A DNA stretch of 64,000 nucleotides from the NCBI GenBank assembly GCA_003054695.1, contig QAZA01000056.1, forward strand, positions 434,001 to 498,000, written 5' to 3'. Made by a program: the position numbers and the translations under genes. Below the pieces are notes generated by a model. It saw only the letters and a program-made list of their open reading frames with translations, did no database searches and was not told where the DNA came from. Shown here in pieces: positions 9,362 through 17,646 of the stretch (position 1 is its first letter; each line of letters starts with the position of its first letter). This DNA comes from Verrucomicrobia bacterium LW23. GTDB taxonomy: Bacteria; Verrucomicrobiota; Verrucomicrobiia; Methylacidiphilales; UBA1321.

Positions 9362-12300
9362 ATGCTCCAAGTCCTCTCCAAACAACAACAGCTTCGCTGG
9401 CTCGAGGTTGGCAGGCGCTTCTCCAGCATGGGGGTCCGCGCCATACAGGACCCCGCTTTCGTATTTGACGACGCGCCCTCCACCCTGCCCGAGGCGGTGG
9501 ACCCGGCCGAAATGGGGCACCCCGCGGCCGAGGCGGGCGAACCGTCTGAGGCGGCCGAAGCAAGCCTGCCCGCCGCCGGCGAGACCGAGGCGGAGCAGTA
9601 CGAAGGCGCCGAGGCTTACGAGGCCGTGCAGGCCGCCGAAGAGCCGGACGCCTCCACCACCGCAGAGCTTGACGACACGGCCATCACCACAGAGGCCGGC
9701 ATCGTTCTCGAGGGCACGCCCGTCACCAACTTTGGCGACCTGCTGAGCATGCCGGAGCCTGCGGAGTCGGAGCCCGAGGTTGCGTCCGCGGCGTCGTTGC
9801 AGACGGACAGCGCAGTGCTCGAAGCTTTGCCCGCAATTGAGGGCGAAGTTGTTGATGATGAGGTGGTTGCAGAAGCAGTCGTTGATGAAGCCGTGGAGAC
9901 GCCGGCTCCGTCCACAGAAGCTGACCAGCCCGTAGCAACGGAGGAATCCGTTGCGGAGACGTCGGCCCACGCGGCTGGGGAAATCCGTGCCGCGGCGGAC
10001 GACAGCGCAGTAACGGCGCCCGTGGAAGCGACAGCGCAGCCGGCGGTGAGCACCGATGCGGAATCGCAACCTGTTGCCCTGGAGGATGTTGCGTCTGTGG
10101 TGTCGGCGAGCATCCCCCAGGCTTCGGACACATCTGAGCAGGTCGCTGTCGAGACCGGGGAAAGTGCTGCGGAGATGACACGTGCCGCGAGCCGCGAAGG
10201 CGTTGCCACGGCTGATGTCGAAGCACCAGACACCGCAATTGCGCCGACTGCCGAGCCCGATAAGCCGGAGGTGGAGCCCATTGCAAGCGCCGAGCCGCAA
10301 GCGGAGGCAGCCCCCGCCTCAGCCCCGGAACCCGAGCCGGAGCCGGACCTGACGACGCTGAGCGCCGAGGATTGGGCGCGCGGCATTTGGGGCGAGCCTG
10401 TGCAGGCTGAGGAGACCGAGGCCGCGTCCCCCTCCGCCGCTGCCGCCGCCGACGCAAGCGTGGAAAGCTGGAAGGCCGTCGCGCCGGAACTGGCGCCGGC
10501 CATCGAAACATGGGCGCGCACCGCACCGGAAGCCGAAAGCGCCGCCGCCCTGTCCACTCCCGCAGAACCCGAGCCCCAGCCCGAGCCCTCCCCAGCGCAA
10601 GCTGTAGAGGCGGAAACCGCTGCCGTACCCGAATCCACGAAGGTTGCAGCAGCAGCGCCGGCGACGGACACCGCTACGGTTGCCGCCACAGCGCCCGCCA
10701 CGGCGACCGAACAAACCGAAGCGCCGGCACCATCCGATACCGCCGCCGAGCTGGCCGCGCCGGAGCTGGAGCCAGAATCGATCGCCGCCCCCACGGCCGA
10801 CGCCTCCGAAACGCCGGCTCCCGCAGAAGCAGCGGCCGAAGCGCCGGAAGCCGTGGCCGACGAGCCCCTGCCAGCCGCAGGCGGCGACTCCTTTTTTGGC
10901 GGCGCCGACTTTTTTGCGCAGACGCCGCCCCCGCCGGCTCCGCTCACCAAACCGGCGCTCTCCGCCAGCACGCGTCCCCGCCTCCCCAAGCCGCTGCCCA
11001 CCCGGCCCCGCTACCTGGAGACGCGGCACATCGACGCCCGTAACCTGGAGCCTTTCAAGCCCAGCGCCGCCACCGTGCCCGCCGCGCCGCCGGAACCCAT
11101 CGCAGCGCCCGAGCCTGAGGAGCAGGGGCTGCGCTCAGCGGAGAGTCCCGCCTGGCCGGAAGCTTCAGCCGACATCGCGGATGCTGAGCCCGGCGTAGAA
11201 GCCGCCGCGCCCGAGGTGGAGCCTGAGCCCGCCGCAACTGCAACCGCCGGCTCCCCCGCAGGCGAGCCCCCCGCTGAGGAACCCGAAGATTTTGTAGCGG
11301 CCGAGTTTTTGTCGGCCCCGCGCAACGCGGAGCTGGATTCCGTTGCCGAAGCCGCGACGGATGCCGTGCCGGTCGCAGTCGATCCCGCGGCCTCAACCGT
11401 TTCGGACGAAGCACCGGATGCCTCCACAGCACCGATCGAATTCGTCACCACCGCGCCTGAGGCAAGCGCCGAAGCCGCCATTGTTGCGACCCCAACAGAG
11501 GCAGAAGCCGAAAGCGACGCGATATCCGCAGCCGACGCACTGCCCGCTCAGCCAATGCCTGAGGCATCCGAAGCGCCTCCCGCAGAACCGCTTACGAGCT
11601 CGGAGCCCGACGTGGTCGAAGCGATTGAGCCCTCGCAAGCGGACGCAATACTCGAACCCGGCGAGCCGGCCCTTGTCGCGCCACCGGCCGCCGGCGAAAC
11701 GCCGGACGAAGCAATATCGGCCGACGATTCCCCCTCGGAATCGGAACCGCTCGCCGAGCTTTCGACCGAGACGGAACCGGTGACTGCCACTGCCCCCGCC
11801 GGAGAAGTTTCGGAGATCCCCGAATCGCAGCCGTTGCCGGAACCCGCCAGCGCCTTCGCCCCCGAGGAGGCAGAGGCCCCCACCGCAACGGAGAGTGAGG
11901 AGCTGCAGGCGGCCCACGCCACCGAGCCCGCCGACGCTACGGCCGCGCCCGCCACCATCGCCGCCACGTCCAACGAGCCCGAAGCGGAACTCCCCACCCT
12001 GCCTGCTGCCCAGGCTGCAGAGGAGGGTCCCGGCCCCGCGCCCGCCCCGCCCGCGGCGCCAATGCCCACCTCCGCGCCCGCACCCGCCACGCCGCGACTG
12101 CTGCGTGCGGTAGGAACCGGGGCCCCCACGCTGTTCCGGCAGCGCAGCACGGTCGTGACACCGCAACCCCAGGTGGCGGCCACGGCGGAGCTTCCCCCTT
12201 CCGAGCCCAAGCCGGAGCCCGAGCTCGCGACGCCCGCCATCCCTGCCGAGGAGCCTGCTCTGGCCGCGGCGCCCTTGCTCCAGCGCTCCGCAGGTGCGGC

Positions 12301-13039
12301 ATCCATCGGCGAGAAACCGGCGGCGGCGCCTTTATCCCGCGCGGGTGCAGCTGCGCCGCAACTGCCCAAGTCGGCCTCCAGCACGGGGCCGCTCCCCGCG
12401 GTGAGCATATTGCGACGGCAGGCGCCCAGTCTCACGCGGCCCAAGCGCCCGCTTCCGGCGGCGGTACGGCCTATCTTTCCCAAGCAGGCGTCTACGGTAG
12501 TCGTGCTTCCCTCGGCGATGGCCGCGGCGCCGGTTTCGCCGCCGTTGTTGCGCTCGCAGCGGGCGCCGCTTACCGCGTCGCAAATCGCCGTCCCCGCCGC
12601 TGAAACCCCTGAGCCAGAAGCTGTTACGCCGGCACCTGCCGCCCCGCCCGTCTCGCCTGCCCCGCCCGCGCCTCGCGCGCCGGTGCTTATCAGCCGGCGC
12701 CCCGTCGCGTTGCCCATCGCACCTCCCTCGCCGTCGTCGATTGCGGAGGCTATACCCATGCCGCAGAATCCCGGCGCCAACTTCTTTCCCAAGCCGTTGC
12801 CGTGGGAGATGAAGTCGAGCGTCCCCGCCGGCGGCGGTGAGGGAGAGGCGCGCACCCCGGCGCCCCTGCAGCGCCCGGCCCCGCCCGCGCCGCCCCTGGC
12901 GCTCAGCAGGTCCGGTTCGGCACTCCACCCGGCTGCCGCTCAGGCGCCCGCAACCGCCCAACCCGGCAAGGCCGCCGCCGCAACGCCGCCCCCCAAGGGC
13001 GATGCCTTTTTTGATGACCTGCCGTGGGAGAAAAGCTAG
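9362..13039 (+). CDS. Giant intrinsically disordered Ala/Glu/Pro-rich protein
   Basis: 1225 residues with no recognised domain. Only the first ~40 residues look ordered (LSKQQQLRWLEVGRRFSSMG). The rest is low-complexity Ala/Glu/Pro/Ser/Thr with almost no aromatic residues, except short islands: DWARGIWGE, FFGGADFF (511-518), a basic stretch ARPRLPKPLPTRPRYLETRH-like after it, FFPKPLPWE (1141-1149) and FFDDLPWEKS at the extreme C-terminus (1216-1225). The C-terminal third becomes basic and Pro-rich. No signal peptide, so probably cytoplasmic. Acidic first two-thirds and basic last third suggest a scaffold or tether with repeated short binding motifs. Codon use and GC are like the neighbours. 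A V4R-like gene follows 93 bases downstream. Function unknown. Confidence 0.75.
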   Translation: MLQVLSKQQQLRWLEVGRRFSSMGVRAIQDPAFVFDDAPSTLPEAVDPAEMGHPAAEAGEPSEAAEASLPAAGETEAEQYEGAEAYEAVQAAEEPDASTTAELDDTAITTEAGIVLEGTPVTNFGDLLSMPEPAESEPEVASAASLQTDSAVLEALPAIEGEVVDDEVVAEAVVDEAVETPAPSTEADQPVATEESVAETSAHAAGEIRAAADDSAVTAPVEATAQPAVSTDAESQPVALEDVASVVSASIPQASDTSEQVAVETGESAAEMTRAASREGVATADVEAPDTAIAPTAEPDKPEVEPIASAEPQAEAAPASAPEPEPEPDLTTLSAEDWARGIWGEPVQAEETEAASPSAAAAADASVESWKAVAPELAPAIETWARTAPEAESAAALSTPAEPEPQPEPSPAQAVEAETAAVPESTKVAAAAPATDTATVAATAPATATEQTEAPAPSDTAAELAAPELEPESIAAPTADASETPAPAEAAAEAPEAVADEPLPAAGGDSFFGGADFFAQTPPPPAPLTKPALSASTRPRLPKPLPTRPRYLETRHIDARNLEPFKPSAATVPAAPPEPIAAPEPEEQGLRSAESPAWPEASADIADAEPGVEAAAPEVEPEPAATATAGSPAGEPPAEEPEDFVAAEFLSAPRNAELDSVAEAATDAVPVAVDPAASTVSDEAPDASTAPIEFVTTAPEASAEAAIVATPTEAEAESDAISAADALPAQPMPEASEAPPAEPLTSSEPDVVEAIEPSQADAILEPGEPALVAPPAAGETPDEAISADDSPSESEPLAELSTETEPVTATAPAGEVSEIPESQPLPEPASAFAPEEAEAPTATESEELQAAHATEPADATAAPATIAATSNEPEAELPTLPAAQAAEEGPGPAPAPPAAPMPTSAPAPATPRLLRAVGTGAPTLFRQRSTVVTPQPQVAATAELPPSEPKPEPELATPAIPAEEPALAAAPLLQRSAGAASIGEKPAAAPLSRAGAAAPQLPKSASSTGPLPAVSILRRQAPSLTRPKRPLPAAVRPIFPKQASTVVVLPSAMAAAPVSPPLLRSQRAPLTASQIAVPAAETPEPEAVTPAPAAPPVSPAPPAPRAPVLISRRPVALPIAPPSPSSIAEAIPMPQNPGANFFPKPLPWEMKSSVPAGGGEGEARTPAPLQRPAPPAPPLALSRSGSALHPAAAQAPATAQPGKAAAATPPPKGDAFFDDLPWEKS

Positions 13040-13132
13040 TCTGCCGAGCGTGGGGAGACAAAGGCGCGCCGCCGCGGCAAAGCTCGGTTATCCCTCCCCC
13101 GGCACTTTTCCCTCACCTCTCCACCTTTACCC

Positions 13133-13810
13133 GTGACAACCCCCGCCGCCGCATCCACCCCGCCCGCCGCAGCGCCGCCGCCCGTGCTGTTTGCGGAGCT
13201 GTTTGACGACAGCCGCGTGGTGCACGATTTGCGCGATGGCGCCCTGTGGGACGCCGCGCACACACGCCTTTGCCTGGCGCCAGCCGACATGCTGGCCGGC
13301 ATCGCCCACGGCGTGCGCGAGCGCGCCGGCGAGAAATGGCGCCCCGCCCTGCGCCAATGCGGGGCGGCATGGGGCCGCCGGGTGGCGGAGGGCCTGGACC
13401 GCGCATGCCAGGACACCCTCAAAAAGCGCCTCGGCGCCATATCCATGGACGCCTTCCTGCGCTACATTGTCCGCTACTACAGCTTTGGCGGCTGGGGCCT
13501 GCTGGAGATGGACCTCTCCCTCGCGCGCCGCGGCATTGTGCAGGCCAGCCTTCGCGACTCGCTGTTTGCCTTTGCCACCGCAAGCGAGGTGCACGAAGCA
13601 GACGGCATGGCCGATCCCATGACCGAGGGGCTGCTCGCCGCGATGCTCTCCTACCTCTCCGGACACGACCTGGACTGCGTGCAGACGGCCTGCACCACCC
13701 GCGGCGCGGAGGCATCCCGCTTCATCATCAGCGCCCGCCCCCGCGTGGCCATGTTTGCGGAGCGCGTGCAGGCGGGCATGAGTCACGAGGAAATCATCGC
13801 CATGCTGTAG
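13133..13810 (+). CDS. V4R (4-vinyl reductase)-domain-like protein
   Basis: 225 residues starting at GTG 13133. After a Pro/Ala-rich leader of ~20 residues comes a compact domain. The pattern RRVAEGLDRACQDTL...FLRYIVRYYSFGGWGLLEMD and the C-terminal EGLLAAMLSYLSGHDLDCVQ-TACTTRGAEASRFIISAR is like the V4R small-molecule-binding domain (a basic residue/ligand pocket ending in a Cys-containing strand pair). V4R domains sense small hydrophobic ligands or support enzyme assembly. No DNA-binding domain is fused. It lies downstream of the giant disordered protein on the same strand and may be co-transcribed. The assignment rests on pattern resemblance only. Confidence 0.6.
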   Translation: MTTPAAASTPPAAAPPPVLFAELFDDSRVVHDLRDGALWDAAHTRLCLAPADMLAGIAHGVRERAGEKWRPALRQCGAAWGRRVAEGLDRACQDTLKKRLGAISMDAFLRYIVRYYSFGGWGLLEMDLSLARRGIVQASLRDSLFAFATASEVHEADGMADPMTEGLLAAMLSYLSGHDLDCVQTACTTRGAEASRFIISARPRVAMFAERVQAGMSHEEIIAML

Positions 13811-13997
13811 GGCTGTTGCGCGGAGCGGATAAGACAGGTTCTTGTGTGCACCACTCCCACGAGTATGAAAAACCGTATGGGAATCGGACAAATACGGTCG
13901 ATTCGCGATTGAAAAAGGACGGGCAATGGCTCATGTTGTCTGACCTATTGCCTGTGGTGCAGCCCCGGGCAGCGCACGTAACGACTGAAAACGACGA

Positions 13998-14939
13998 ATG
14001 AACATAGTTTTTGTAGGCACCGGCGAACTCGGCGTTAAGGCTTTGGAGGCGATTGCATCGTCGCCCATACACTCCGTCCTTGCCGTCATTACGCAGCCGG
14101 ACAAACCGGCGGGACGCGGTATGAAGATGAAGGCCAGCGCCATTAAGGAGTTTGCCGTAAAAAAGCACCTGCACGTGTATCAGCCGGAGAAGATCAACCA
14201 GGCCAGCAGCATCGAGCAAATCCGCTACCTCAACCCGGACGTTATTGTGGTTGCGGCGTACGGGCAGATCTTGAGCAAGCGCGTGCTGAACGCGGCCGTG
14301 CACGGATGCCTTAACATCCACGCCAGCCTGCTGCCGCGCCACCGCGGCGCCGCGCCCATCCAGGCGGCCATTCGCGAGGGCGATCGCGAGACGGGCATCA
14401 CCATTATGTGGATGGACGAGGGGCTGGATACCGGCGACATTTTGCTGCAGGAGGCCACCCTTATTCGCATGAAGGACAACGCGCAGGTGCTGCACGATCG
14501 CCTGGCGGAGATCGGCGCGCGCACGCTGCTTAAGGCGCTGGATCTCATCGCGGCCGGCAAAGCGCCGCGCACCCCGCAAAGCGCAGCGGAGGCCACCTAC
14601 GCGGGCAAACTCAGCAAGGACGACGGCCGCATCAACTGGGCCGCCAACGCCACCGATATCGACCACCACATCCGCGCCATGACGCCATGGCCCGGCGCGT
14701 GGTCGCTGGTGCCACTTGGCGACGAGATGCGCACGCTGAAGGTGTTTGATTTCATCCCCAGCGCCCGCGTCAGCGGCGTGCCCGGGGAGATCATCAGCGC
14801 CGACAAACACGGCGTTATGGTCGCCGCCGGCCATGGCGGAATTTTGCTGAGGGAAGTGCAGCTGGAAGGCAAGAAACGCATGTCCGCCGCCGAATTCGCG
14901 CGCGGGTACTCGCTGCCCGCCGGGGCGATTCTGAGCTGA
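13998..14939 (+). CDS. fmt: Methionyl-tRNA formyltransferase
   Basis: 313 residues. Formylates initiator Met-tRNA using 10-formyl-THF. N-terminal Rossmann-like hydrolase domain with MNIVFVGTGELGVKAL, the substrate loop QPDKPAGRGMKMKAS, the catalytic NIHASLLPRHRGAAPI (Asn/His) and MDEGLDTGDIL (Asp); the C-terminal tRNA-binding barrel begins near residue 205 (YAGKLSKDDGRINW). Length and order are normal. Usually next to def; here it is alone and converges on the phosphatase gene across about 210 bases in which no gene is seen. The leader 13811-13997 has only a weak 7-bp inverted repeat (13872-13898). Confidence 0.95.
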   Translation: MNIVFVGTGELGVKALEAIASSPIHSVLAVITQPDKPAGRGMKMKASAIKEFAVKKHLHVYQPEKINQASSIEQIRYLNPDVIVVAAYGQILSKRVLNAAVHGCLNIHASLLPRHRGAAPIQAAIREGDRETGITIMWMDEGLDTGDILLQEATLIRMKDNAQVLHDRLAEIGARTLLKALDLIAAGKAPRTPQSAAEATYAGKLSKDDGRINWAANATDIDHHIRAMTPWPGAWSLVPLGDEMRTLKVFDFIPSARVSGVPGEIISADKHGVMVAAGHGGILLREVQLEGKKRMSAAEFARGYSLPAGAILS

Positions 14940-15148
14940 GCGATGGCCCCAGGGCGTGCGTCCTCGATCCTGTAACGCACCTTCTCCAGGGCGGCTAGAG
15001 CATTTTCCAGAGAGCTTCTCGCGAATCTGCCAGGCTCCATCTGACTCCGGCAAGTTCGTCGGTGCGCCTGGTGGAGTGGAAGTGGGCTTGCCAGTTGTCT
15101 CACCTCTGGGATCATGCCGCATCACACTTTTATTGCAACCATTTCCTT

Positions 15149-16435
15149 CTACGCAAACCGCACTTCAAGAATCGATAAATCGTCCGCGAAATTATCGTGG
15201 CCCTGCTGGCGGCGCACTTCGGCTACAACGGCGTCCAGCTTGGTTTTGTCGCAGGGATTGGGGTCGGGGATGAGGATCTGTTCCAGGTCTTCCAGCTCCA
15301 TCATCTCGCGGCCGGGGCGCTTTACCTCGTAGGCGCCGTCGCTAAAGACGTAGAGGCGGGCGCCGGCCGGGATTTCCGTCGTGTCATTCTCAAACTCCGA
15401 GAAGCTGAGCGCGCCGATCATCATCCCGCGCGTGCGCAGCATTGCCGTCTGGTGGGGGCCGTCGCCGGTGGGGCCGGGCGTGCCGGTAATGAGGATGGCG
15501 GGGGGATGGCCGCCCGTGCCATAGATCATCTTCCGTGTATCACGATTAAACACGCCGTACCACATGGTAAAGTACATGTTGTTGTTCTTTTCCATCGGGT
15601 AGGCGCCGTTCAGCGCTTTCAGCACGTCGGCCGGCTGGTGAAAATCGACACCGCCCGAGCCCGCGCCGTCCGTCAGGCTGCGCGTTTTCAGCGAGTTCAG
15701 GATCGAGACGCTTAGCAGTGCTGCGCCGACGCCGTGGCCGCAGACATCCAGCAGAAAGATGGCGAAATGCGTCTCATCCAGCCACAGATAACCGAAGGCG
15801 TCGCCCCCTAAGCTTGTGGAGGAGAAGAACTTCCACGACGTGGAGATAGGCCCGGCGCTTAGCGGGGCGGGCAGCAGGGAGCGCACATATTCGGCCGCCT
15901 CCTGAAGCTCGGCCGCCAGCGCGCGCTGGCTGGCCATCAGCGCGTCGTACGCGTCGTTACGTTGCAGCAAGGTGATGTAAGCGTTGGAGTGATAACGTAT
16001 TCGCGCGATCAGCTCGATGCGGTCCGGCAGCTTTACCAGGTAGTCGTTGGCGCCCACGGCAAACGCCTCGGCCTTCACCTTCGGCTCCTCCTTGGCGCTT
16101 AGCACAATCAGCGGGACTTGCGCCGTGGCCGGGTTGGCGCGAAAGGTGCGCACCATCGTCAGACCGTCGATGCCCGGCATGATCAGGTCGAGCAGAATCA
16201 GCGTGGGATGGAACTCCACGGCCATGGCCTCGGCGCGCGCAGGGTCGCTGCAAAATCGGAAGTCGATGCCCGGCTCCCCGGCCAGCATGCGCCGCACGGC
16301 CTCACCTATAAGCAGCTGATCATCAATGAGAAACACTTTGATGGCGTGGTGCCGAATCTCGCCGCGGGCCGCCGTTGCCAGGGCGGCGGGGGGTGCGGTT
16401 GCGGCCGATGTCTCCGGAGAAGCTTGTGTCGTCAT
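15149..16435 (-). CDS. Response regulator with SpoIIE/PP2C phosphatase output
   Basis: 428 residues. Receiver domain about 32-155 (FLIDDQ acidic pair, phospho-acceptor in LILLDLIMPG, VLSAKEEP, conserved lysine in YLVKLPD), a short helical linker (~160-195), then a PP2C-type SpoIIE phosphatase with the metal-binding aspartates in LGGDAFGY, FLLDVCGHG, FSDGAYE and HDNFADDLSIL. Such RsbU-like proteins dephosphorylate anti-anti-sigma factors. It is the last gene of a chemosensory run (CheW, CheA-REC, CheB, this gene), in the place held by the GGDEF regulator WspR in Pseudomonas Wsp systems. It is therefore the likely output, phosphorylated by the CheA upstream. Confidence 0.92.
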   Translation of the reverse strand: MTTQASPETSAATAPPAALATAARGEIRHHAIKVFLIDDQLLIGEAVRRMLAGEPGIDFRFCSDPARAEAMAVEFHPTLILLDLIMPGIDGLTMVRTFRANPATAQVPLIVLSAKEEPKVKAEAFAVGANDYLVKLPDRIELIARIRYHSNAYITLLQRNDAYDALMASQRALAAELQEAAEYVRSLLPAPLSAGPISTSWKFFSSTSLGGDAFGYLWLDETHFAIFLLDVCGHGVGAALLSVSILNSLKTRSLTDGAGSGGVDFHQPADVLKALNGAYPMEKNNNMYFTMWYGVFNRDTRKMIYGTGGHPPAILITGTPGPTGDGPHQTAMLRTRGMMIGALSFSEFENDTTEIPAGARLYVFSDGAYEVKRPGREMMELEDLEQILIPDPNPCDKTKLDAVVAEVRRQQGHDNFADDLSILEVRFA

Positions 16436-16536
16436 GGTCGCGGGGGGAGGAGGGTCGAGGGATAAACTGGCTGGTTAAACTCTTACAGTAATATCAATAA
16501 AGGATCATTTTCTTGGCAACGCCCGGGCGCCTGAAA

Positions 16537-17589
16537 TCAATCGTCGTACGGCACGGTTGTCGCCCAGCGGATCAAACGCTCCGCAATCCTCTCCAGCGGA
16601 AGCACTTCGCGGGCGGCGCCCAGTTCCACGGCGGCGCGCGGCATACCATACACCACGCTTGATTCTTCGTCCTGCGCAATCGTCAACGCGTTGGCTCGTT
16701 TCAGGTCCAGCAACCCGGCTGCGCCGTCCTTGCCCATGCCTGTCAGCAGTACGCCGCAAAGCCTTGCGCCGCGGCAACTTGTGGCGGATCGAAACAGCAC
16801 GTCCACGCTTGGGCGATAGGGTGTCTCGGTTGGCACTGCCGTATAATATACCGTACGGTTCGAGCGAATCGCCAGGTGATCCTCCCGCGAAGCCACCAGA
16901 ATTTTGCCCGGCTCCAGCGCATCGCCGGGCTGGGCCATGCGCACTTTAAGCCGGCATTGATCCTGAATCCACTGCACCAGACCGTCCACAAAATGGTGGT
17001 CCACATGCTGCGTAAGTGCCACAGCTGCAGGAAAATCCGCCGGCAGCGCCGCAAAGATGGATGCCAGCGCCTGCGGCCCGCCGGTGGACGACCCGACGAC
17101 CAGAATCGGGAACGGCGGCGCCGCCGGCATCAACCGACGCGAGCCCTTCATCATCAACCGCATACGCTGTGTCGTCGTCGCGTCCGGCCGTCCGCCGCTG
17201 AGAATGCGCAGCCGGTCCATTTTGCGCAGCAAAAGCGCGCCGCCTTCCATATCCCCGTTCAGGTCCAGAGTCGGCGTGTCCACAGCATCGGCGGCGCCGT
17301 AACCCATGGCGTCGTACACGCGCGACGTGTTGCGCTCCACCCCGGCCGTGACGATGAGGATCGTGCAGGGCGTCAGCTGCATAATGCGGCGCGTGGCCTC
17401 CACGCCGTCCATCACGGGCATGATCAAGTCCATCAGGATCATGTCGGGCCTGTCGGAGAGGCACTTGCGCACGGCTTCGTCGCCGTCGCGGGCGATCCAG
17501 CATACGGTGTAGCGCGGCGCGGCCTCCGCCACCACGCGGCGCAGCGCCTCGGCGGCAAACGCCATATCATTAACAATGGCAACCTTCAT
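16537..17589 (-). CDS. CheB-type receiver-methylesterase, WspF-like
   Basis: 350 residues. N-terminal receiver with MKVAIVNDMAFAAEALRR, where the acidic pair is Asn-Asp, as in WspF, and MILMDLIMPVMDGVEATRR as phospho-site. The C-terminal methylesterase (about 160-345) has the catalytic triad in VVGSSTGGPQ (Ser), LTQHVDHHF (His) and TGMGKDGAAG (Asp). CheB enzymes remove methyl groups from receptor glutamates and so set adaptation. The gene lies 57 bases after cheA and 101 bases before the phosphatase gene. No CheR methyltransferase or receptor gene occurs in the window, so its substrate is encoded elsewhere. Confidence 0.93.
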   Translation of the reverse strand: MKVAIVNDMAFAAEALRRVVAEAAPRYTVCWIARDGDEAVRKCLSDRPDMILMDLIMPVMDGVEATRRIMQLTPCTILIVTAGVERNTSRVYDAMGYGAADAVDTPTLDLNGDMEGGALLLRKMDRLRILSGGRPDATTTQRMRLMMKGSRRLMPAAPPFPILVVGSSTGGPQALASIFAALPADFPAAVALTQHVDHHFVDGLVQWIQDQCRLKVRMAQPGDALEPGKILVASREDHLAIRSNRTVYYTAVPTETPYRPSVDVLFRSATSCRGARLCGVLLTGMGKDGAAGLLDLKRANALTIAQDEESSVVYGMPRAAVELGAAREVLPLERIAERLIRWATTVPYDD

Positions 17590-17646
17590 TCAACGGCGCG
17601 TTCCCGGCGCAATGCGTTTTGCCATAAAGTATTGCCTTGCTGCATG

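Noticed and set aside
9616-12855. Several long open frames overlapping the disordered giant protein on both strands
   Set aside because: Low-complexity GC-rich DNA is open in many frames. The plus frame from 9362 is favoured by the upstream promoter and by the non-random FF and LPWE motifs; the others read as Ser/Ala- or Arg/Pro-rich noise.
14940-15148. CTAGAGCATTTTCC sequence near 14994 as another MITE end
   Set aside because: Only the first five bases agree with the AGAGCGGTTTCA ends and no inverted partner was found.
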